Origin: Bradyrhizobium barranii subsp. apii
GTDB lineage: Bacteria > Pseudomonadota > Alphaproteobacteria > Rhizobiales > Xanthobacteraceae
DNA: 64,000 nt
Direction of reading: 5' to 3'
NCBI RefSeq assembly: GCF_011516635.5
Contig: NZ_CP096255.1
Location: forward strand, 8,009,501 to 8,073,500
Shown here: in pieces, positions 59,588 to 64,000 of the stretch
Numbering within the stretch: the first letter of the stretch is position 1
How the letters are laid out: each line of letters starts with the position of its first letter
Translations under genes and position numbers: made by a program
Notes under the pieces: model-generated
Database searches by the model: none
What the model saw: the letters and a program-made list of their open reading frames with translations, nothing else
Told to the model about the DNA's origin: nothing

Positions 59588-60541
59588 TTAGCGCGTCTTC
59601 GCCGGCACTTCGAATTCGGCCGCATCACCCATATCTTCAGGAGACAGGCTCGGGCTGCGTCGATCACGCGAGCTGAGGCGGAACACGTCGCGGATGTCGT
59701 CGATCGAGGTCGACGAATAGGACTGGATGCAGAGCGCGACCTGTTCGGGCGAGGCCGCGCGCATCATCGCTTCGATGGCCGGACGGTCGAGGGGCGTATC
59801 ATCCCAATGCGAGACGGCGATGCTGTCCTCGGTGACCCGATGGGTGGCCAGATGCGCCGGAGAGTTCGCGACGAAGTGTCCGTACATCAGATACTCCGAG
59901 AACTTCTTCTTCCGGCACAACGCCAGAACCCAGTTCAATCCCGTTGCCGACTTGATGGCGTCGGTCATCGCGCGCGCGGTGTCCTTGTCCCAGACCAGCG
60001 CGTTGCCGACATAGTCGTCGGCGGGGAAGGACCGGTCCTTGATGCCGAGCAACTGATCGACTGTGCGCAGCCACAGCCCATGCAACGGGTGGTCAGCGCC
60101 GATGTCCTTCGGGGTGACGAACAGCGGCGTCTTCTCTCCGCCGGCATATTGGCCGACGTCGAATTCGCGGAAGAACAGATTGTCCGAATCCAGGATGCAG
60201 ACGCGCTGCTCGGATGCGTTGAGCACGCCGGCGATTTTCAGGATCTGCTGGATGTGCCAACCATGCACCGGCGACGACAGCAGCGACAGCCAGACCCGGC
60301 GCTTGCTGAGGAACTGAAGCGCCGGCGGCAGCGCCCACAGCCATTTCGGCAGATAATTCGAGGCCGGAACGATGACGCGCTTGTCGGACGCGAACCGCGC
60401 GAACAGCGGTACGTCCTCATCGTTAACGAGAACATAATGCCGCGTGTATCCCGAGAGCCAGGTGTCGATGCTCTCGCTGAGCAGCGAAAAGCGTTCGATA
60501 TCCTTGGCGTAGCTGGCGGTCAGCAGGGCAACGGAATGCAT
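59588..60541 (-). CDS. DUF6492 family, glycosyltransferase-like protein
   Basis: 317 residues from the ATG at 60541 (MHSVALLTASYAKDIERFSL); a TTG 24 bases upstream is possible. The sequence has a GT-A-like start (ALLTASYAKDIERF), a DxD in CILDSDNLFFREF, and DDYVGNALVWDKDTARAMTD in the middle. Such proteins are assigned to DUF6492 and are thought to be glycosyltransferase-like enzymes of surface-polysaccharide loci. The C terminus is polar and Ser-rich. Gene direction opposes GH10 and it is separated by nine bases from it. Confidence 0.7.
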   Translation of the reverse strand: MHSVALLTASYAKDIERFSLLSESIDTWLSGYTRHYVLVNDEDVPLFARFASDKRVIVPASNYLPKWLWALPPALQFLSKRRVWLSLLSSPVHGWHIQQILKIAGVLNASEQRVCILDSDNLFFREFDVGQYAGGEKTPLFVTPKDIGADHPLHGLWLRTVDQLLGIKDRSFPADDYVGNALVWDKDTARAMTDAIKSATGLNWVLALCRKKKFSEYLMYGHFVANSPAHLATHRVTEDSIAVSHWDDTPLDRPAIEAMMRAASPEQVALCIQSYSSTSIDDIRDVFRLSSRDRRSPSLSPEDMGDAAEFEVPAKTR

Positions 60542-60636
60542 GGAGCGCGCTCGAATGGCCATCAAGCCGCACTCATAGCCGCGCCGCGAGATGCTGGAAA
60601 CTCACAAACGGAATCAAGGTAAAACGAAACCAAGCA

Positions 60637-61431
60637 TTAGCCATCCGACGGCAGCCCCTGCTCGATGCCACGAAAACGCAGTGGCGCCAGCGCGGCGGCG
60701 CGCTGCCACCAGTCGGCGACGCGGTCGTCGAGTGCGGTCACGCCGCGACCCCGGCCGGGGAAGATCCGGATCTGCTGCACCGCCTCGGCCTCGAACCCCC
60801 TGCCCTTGCGCGTGATCTTGAGGGCGGCGCCCTCGCGGTCGCGCTGGGTCAGCGGCGCCAGGAGGCGGCCGCGCGGGCGGAGCGACTGAAGCCAGAGCGA
60901 ATGCGGGTGCGGGAAGCCGGCATGAACGATGATCACGTCGGCCGGCTCGCCGATCTCGTCGCATCCATCGCCATGCACGACCTCGACATTGCGATAGGGG
61001 CGAAGGTAGTTCGCGGCACGCGCCGCAAGCCGCCCGTCGCATTCGATTGCATGCACCCTGCCTTTGGGCCCCACGATCTTCGACAAGACCGCCGAAAAAT
61101 AGCCGAGACCGCAGCCGATCTGGACCACGCGGTCCTTCTCCCCGACGTCGAGCAGATCGATGAAGTGCGCCCACAGGCTCGGCAGCCCGGTGTCGAGCTT
61201 GCGGCGCGCATCGATCGCCACCAGCACATTGTCGTAGAGATGAACGGGATCGGCATCCGGCGTCAGCCGGTAGCCGCGCGCCGCCTCGCTCTCGATGCGC
61301 CAGGGTCCCTTCGCCAGAAAATCCTCGCGCGGGATGGCGGCGAGCGCTTCGAGCAGGCGTGGCGAGGCGATCCGCTCTCGCTTCGCAATCAACTCGACGT
61401 AGCGCGCACGCGCGGCGGCAAGATCGCTCAT
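60637..61431 (-). CDS. Protein-L-isoaspartate O-methyltransferase-like SAM enzyme
   Basis: 264 residues. The PCMT-type N-terminal region (RARYVELIAKRERIASPRLL, EALAAIPREDFLAKGPW) is followed by motif I VVQIGCGLGYFSAVLSKIVG, VHAIECDGRLAARAANYLRP and ADVIIVHAGFPHPHSLWLQS. The start overlaps the stop of the right-edge ATPase gene by four bases (ATGA), so the two may be translated together. Whether it repairs isoaspartyl residues or methylates another target is not certain because motif II departs from the family. Confidence 0.78.
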   Translation of the reverse strand: MSDLAAARARYVELIAKRERIASPRLLEALAAIPREDFLAKGPWRIESEAARGYRLTPDADPVHLYDNVLVAIDARRKLDTGLPSLWAHFIDLLDVGEKDRVVQIGCGLGYFSAVLSKIVGPKGRVHAIECDGRLAARAANYLRPYRNVEVVHGDGCDEIGEPADVIIVHAGFPHPHSLWLQSLRPRGRLLAPLTQRDREGAALKITRKGRGFEAEAVQQIRIFPGRGRGVTALDDRVADWWQRAAALAPLRFRGIEQGLPSDG

Positions 61432-64000
61432 TTCATCGCATCGGCCTGTTCAAGGACGGGCACGTCTCCGCCGAGCTCGCTGAGGAGCTGCATCGCCTGC
61501 TTCAGGTCCGGGGTATAAAAGCCCTCGCTGAACTTGCCGACGATCGGCAAAAGCAGGAGGCTTGCGTGCTCGCGCTTGCCGGCTTGGTGCGACAGGCGCG
61601 CAAGGCTGACGGCGGTCCGAAGCTCCCATGACAGCGCGCCCTGCTTGCGCGCGGTCTCCAGCGACAGGGCGAACAGGTCCTCGGCCTCCTGCACCGATGC
61701 CGGATCACCGTCCGACATCGTGATCTCGCCCTGCAGCCGATAGACCTCGGCGAGATAGGAGTGATCGCCGGTCCGTCTCGCGGTCGCGAGCGCGCCGTCC
61801 AGCGCGCGCAAGGCGGCATCGCGCATCCCGACCTTGGCATAGGCTTCCGCAAGCAGGCAGCGGAACCAGCAGCCGGCGAGCCAGGAATCCATCGCCTCGT
61901 ATTCGTCGAGGCCGAGGCGCATCTGGCTGAGACCTTCGTCGGCCTCGCCGAGCTGGGCCAGCGCCCAGCCGCGTAGGATCGCCGCCTGCTGCTTCCAGTG
62001 CAGGAAATTGTGCTCGGTGGCGATGATCATGGCGCGGTTGGCGTGGTCGCGCGTACCCTCGACGTCGCGCAAATGCTGGCACAGATAGGCGCCGAACACG
62101 AGCGCGAAGGCGAGCGTGAAGGGATGACGGATCTTCTCGGCATTCGCGATCGCCTGCTCGCTGTGCTGGCGCGCCGCGTCGGGCCGGCCGAGGAACCAGA
62201 GGAGATAGCCGAGATAGGACAGCGAAACGACGCCGGGATCGGTACCGTGCCGCTCCATCAGATCGGAGTGCAGATCGGGACTGTAGAGGTTGATGCAGCG
62301 GTGCAGATGGTGCTGGGAGGCGGCAAAACGGCCGCGATAGAGCATCGTCATCGCGATCGAGCGGTGCGCCTCGATCAGATAGCCGGTCTGCTGCGCCGGC
62401 TGCGTGCGCTCGTTCAGCCGTTCGCGCTTGGCGAACTTCAACAGCTCGACGCTGAGATCGTGCGCGCGGCTGAGATCGGCACGGATGAAATGGCAGACCC
62501 AGAGCCCACGCGTGGCGGCGAAGGCCTTCTCGTCGTCGTCGAGCTGTTGACCGAGCTCGAGTGCGCGGATGTAGTTCTCCTCGACCTCCTGCACGGCGTA
62601 GCCCTTGGCGGCAATCAATGCGTTGCCGAGCGCGATGCGCAGCTCCAGCTCCATCTCGTCGGCGCCCTGCATGCGTGCATTGGCCTGCACGACGCTCAAG
62701 CCCCGGCGCAAATGCCCGATCGCCTCCAGATTGGCGCCGCTCTTGGCCGCCTGCTTGCCGGCCTTGAGCCAGAAGCTGGCGGCGCCCTCGCTCTGGCCGG
62801 ATTCGGTGAGGTGATGGGCGAGCAGTTCCGGTTCGCGCTCGGTCTTCTCCGGATACATCTCGGCGAGCACCTGCGCGATCCGCGAATGCAGCTTGCGCCG
62901 CTCACTGTGCAGCAGGCTGTCGTGCGCGGCGTTCTGGATCATCACATGCTTGAAGGAGTAGAGCGCGCCGGGCGGATGGCCGCGGCGCATGATCAACCCG
63001 GCCTCCTCCAGATGATTGAGCGCGGCCTCGATCTGCTCCGCCGGCGTATTGGCGACCGCGTGCAGCGTCTCGTAGGAGAACTCGCGACCGATGGTGGCGC
63101 CGATCTGCGCGATGCGCTTGAACGGCCCCATCCGGTCCAGCCGCGCCATCAGCGAGTCGGTGAGGGTCGCCGGGATCGCGAGCTGCCGCCATGGGCCCGA
63201 CAGCACGTAGCGCCCGTGCCGCTCGGTCAGGAGGTTGGATTCGAGAACGGTCTTGGTCAGCTCTTCCAGGAACAGCGGCACGCCGTCGGTCTTGACGATG
63301 ATCTCCTCGACCACCTCCTTGGGAAGCTCGCGGCCCGCGACGCGCTCGACCAGTGTCGTGCGCAGCTGCCGGCTCAGGCGGTTCAGCACCAGCGTGGTGA
63401 TGTGCGAATGCGCGTTCCAGCTCGGCTGGAATTCGGAGCGCGCGGTGATGATGACAAGGACCGGCTGGTTCTGCACCCGGGCGACGAGGAGGTCGATCAC
63501 CTCGCGGGAGGTCGGGTCGATCCAGTGCAGATCCTCAAGCGCGATCACCAGCGGCATGTCGCGCGCAAGGCCGAGGAAATGATTGACCAGCGCCGCGACG
63601 GTCGCATCCTTCTGCTGCTGCGGCGACAGATCGAGCGGCGGATAGCGGTCTCCGGTCGGGATCGACAGCAGCGCGGCAAACAGCGGCGTGACCTGCTCGA
63701 TGTCGCCATGGGCGGCGGCGATCGCGGTCTCCAGACCCGCCAGCGACGTCGCGGATGGATCCTCGCGGTCGAGGCCGAGCGAGAATTTGAGCTGCTCGGA
63801 GAACGGATAGAATGCCGTGGAGGTGTAGTAGGGCGAGCACTGGAACGAGACGTGTCCATGGCGGTCGCCCGCGATCCGATCGAAGATCTCCTGGATGATG
63901 CGCGACTTGCCGATGCCGGGCTCGCCGAACTTGACCACGACCTGGCCGTCGCCGTCCTTGACCTGCTGCCAGCGCCCCATCAGCAGCGCGATCTCCTCCT
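61428..64000 (-). CDS. AAA ATPase with TPR repeats, 5' end beyond the right edge
   Basis: The reverse frame is open past the right edge (EEIALLMGRWQQVKDGDG is in frame before the first internal Met). The fragment carries a P-loop FGEPGIGKSR, sensor/Walker B IALEDLHWIDPTSREVIDLL, winged-helix-like region, and many TPR-like helices (for example RLRQALELG-type repeats in LRIALGNALIAAKGYAVQEV) to AVLEQADAMK. Homologues usually have an adenylate-cyclase domain at the missing N terminus. It likely integrates a signal through the ATPase/TPR body. The same architecture occurs in the frameshifted gene at 4180 with a winged-helix DNA-binding head. Confidence 0.82.
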   Translation of the reverse strand, partial: EEIALLMGRWQQVKDGDGQVVVKFGEPGIGKSRIIQEIFDRIAGDRHGHVSFQCSPYYTSTAFYPFSEQLKFSLGLDREDPSATSLAGLETAIAAAHGDIEQVTPLFAALLSIPTGDRYPPLDLSPQQQKDATVAALVNHFLGLARDMPLVIALEDLHWIDPTSREVIDLLVARVQNQPVLVIITARSEFQPSWNAHSHITTLVLNRLSRQLRTTLVERVAGRELPKEVVEEIIVKTDGVPLFLEELTKTVLESNLLTERHGRYVLSGPWRQLAIPATLTDSLMARLDRMGPFKRIAQIGATIGREFSYETLHAVANTPAEQIEAALNHLEEAGLIMRRGHPPGALYSFKHVMIQNAAHDSLLHSERRKLHSRIAQVLAEMYPEKTEREPELLAHHLTESGQSEGAASFWLKAGKQAAKSGANLEAIGHLRRGLSVVQANARMQGADEMELELRIALGNALIAAKGYAVQEVEENYIRALELGQQLDDDEKAFAATRGLWVCHFIRADLSRAHDLSVELLKFAKRERLNERTQPAQQTGYLIEAHRSIAMTMLYRGRFAASQHHLHRCINLYSPDLHSDLMERHGTDPGVVSLSYLGYLLWFLGRPDAARQHSEQAIANAEKIRHPFTLAFALVFGAYLCQHLRDVEGTRDHANRAMIIATEHNFLHWKQQAAILRGWALAQLGEADEGLSQMRLGLDEYEAMDSWLAGCWFRCLLAEAYAKVGMRDAALRALDGALATARRTGDHSYLAEVYRLQGEITMSDGDPASVQEAEDLFALSLETARKQGALSWELRTAVSLARLSHQAGKREHASLLLLPIVGKFSEGFYTPDLKQAMQLLSELGGDVPVLEQADAMK

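Noticed and set aside
1-64000. CRISPR arrays, tRNA or rRNA genes, insertion sequences with transposases, phage genes
   Set aside because: None was recognised. The repeats found are short dispersed or tandem units without spacers or a recombinase.

Overview
The window looks like chromosomal DNA of a Bradyrhizobium-type alphaproteobacterium (order Hyphomicrobiales). The grounds are high G+C with strong GC3 bias, many ABC importers for amino acids and sugars, and several protein families common in that genus: DUF3551 and DUF2336 proteins, multiple class III nucleotide cyclases, tiny Cys-pair proteins, and a LivF whose Walker A reads NGVGRST. This is judged by eye. No rRNA, tRNA, CRISPR array or intact insertion sequence was seen.

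Layout. (1) 1-10.8 kb is a gene-poor, eroded accessory stretch: a truncated crotonase-family gene, small secreted or membrane proteins, a frameshifted DUF2336 gene, a permease of the TauE family, a large winged-helix/ATPase/TPR regulator broken at least three times, a frameshifted universal stress protein, and a dispersed 16-19 bp repeat in inverted pairs. (2) 10.99-16.1 kb: an ECF sigma factor with a SnoaL-like tail plus partner, a drug-efflux MFS gene, an SDR-DoxX pair and a TetR regulator. (3) 16.2-21.3 kb: a catabolic operon with a TIM-barrel isomerase, a MocA-like oxidoreductase (frameshifted) and a complete polar-amino-acid ABC importer. (4) 21.3-28.1 kb: two class III cyclases, a four-gene operon of tiny proteins, a HutD-like protein and repeats. 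(5) 27.3-33.2 kb: a TetR-centred divergon (SDR and CMD on one side; solute-binding protein, metallo-hydrolase, Bug receptor and VOC protein on the other) with two near-perfect palindromes between. (6) 33.3-38.3 kb: methyltransferase, GlxA-type regulator, a cytoplasmic/exported paralogue pair, an L,D-transpeptidase and a small membrane protein. (7) 38.4-46.1 kb: a full Liv importer with a second receptor and a CoA-transferase. (8) 46.4-56.7 kb: a LacI-linked carbohydrate catabolic island (CUT1 ABC importer, zinc dehydrogenase, PfkB kinase, LacD-like aldolase, acid-sugar dehydratase, SDR). (9) 56.7-61.4 kb: surface-polysaccharide flippase, exported GH10 glycanase, a DUF6492 GT-like protein and a PCMT-like methyltransferase. 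(10) A 5'-truncated AAA/TPR signalling ATPase runs off the right edge.

Two themes stand out. The window is dominated by uptake-plus-catabolism modules, each with its own regulator and recognisable candidate operators; the substrates are not identifiable from sequence alone. It also contains an unusually large number of otherwise intact genes interrupted by a single indel or stop codon (about 2191, 4918, 5628, 6591, 7856, 17162, 17679, 47462 and 49952), so either real decay or base-level sequence error must be settled before any of these genes is called dead.
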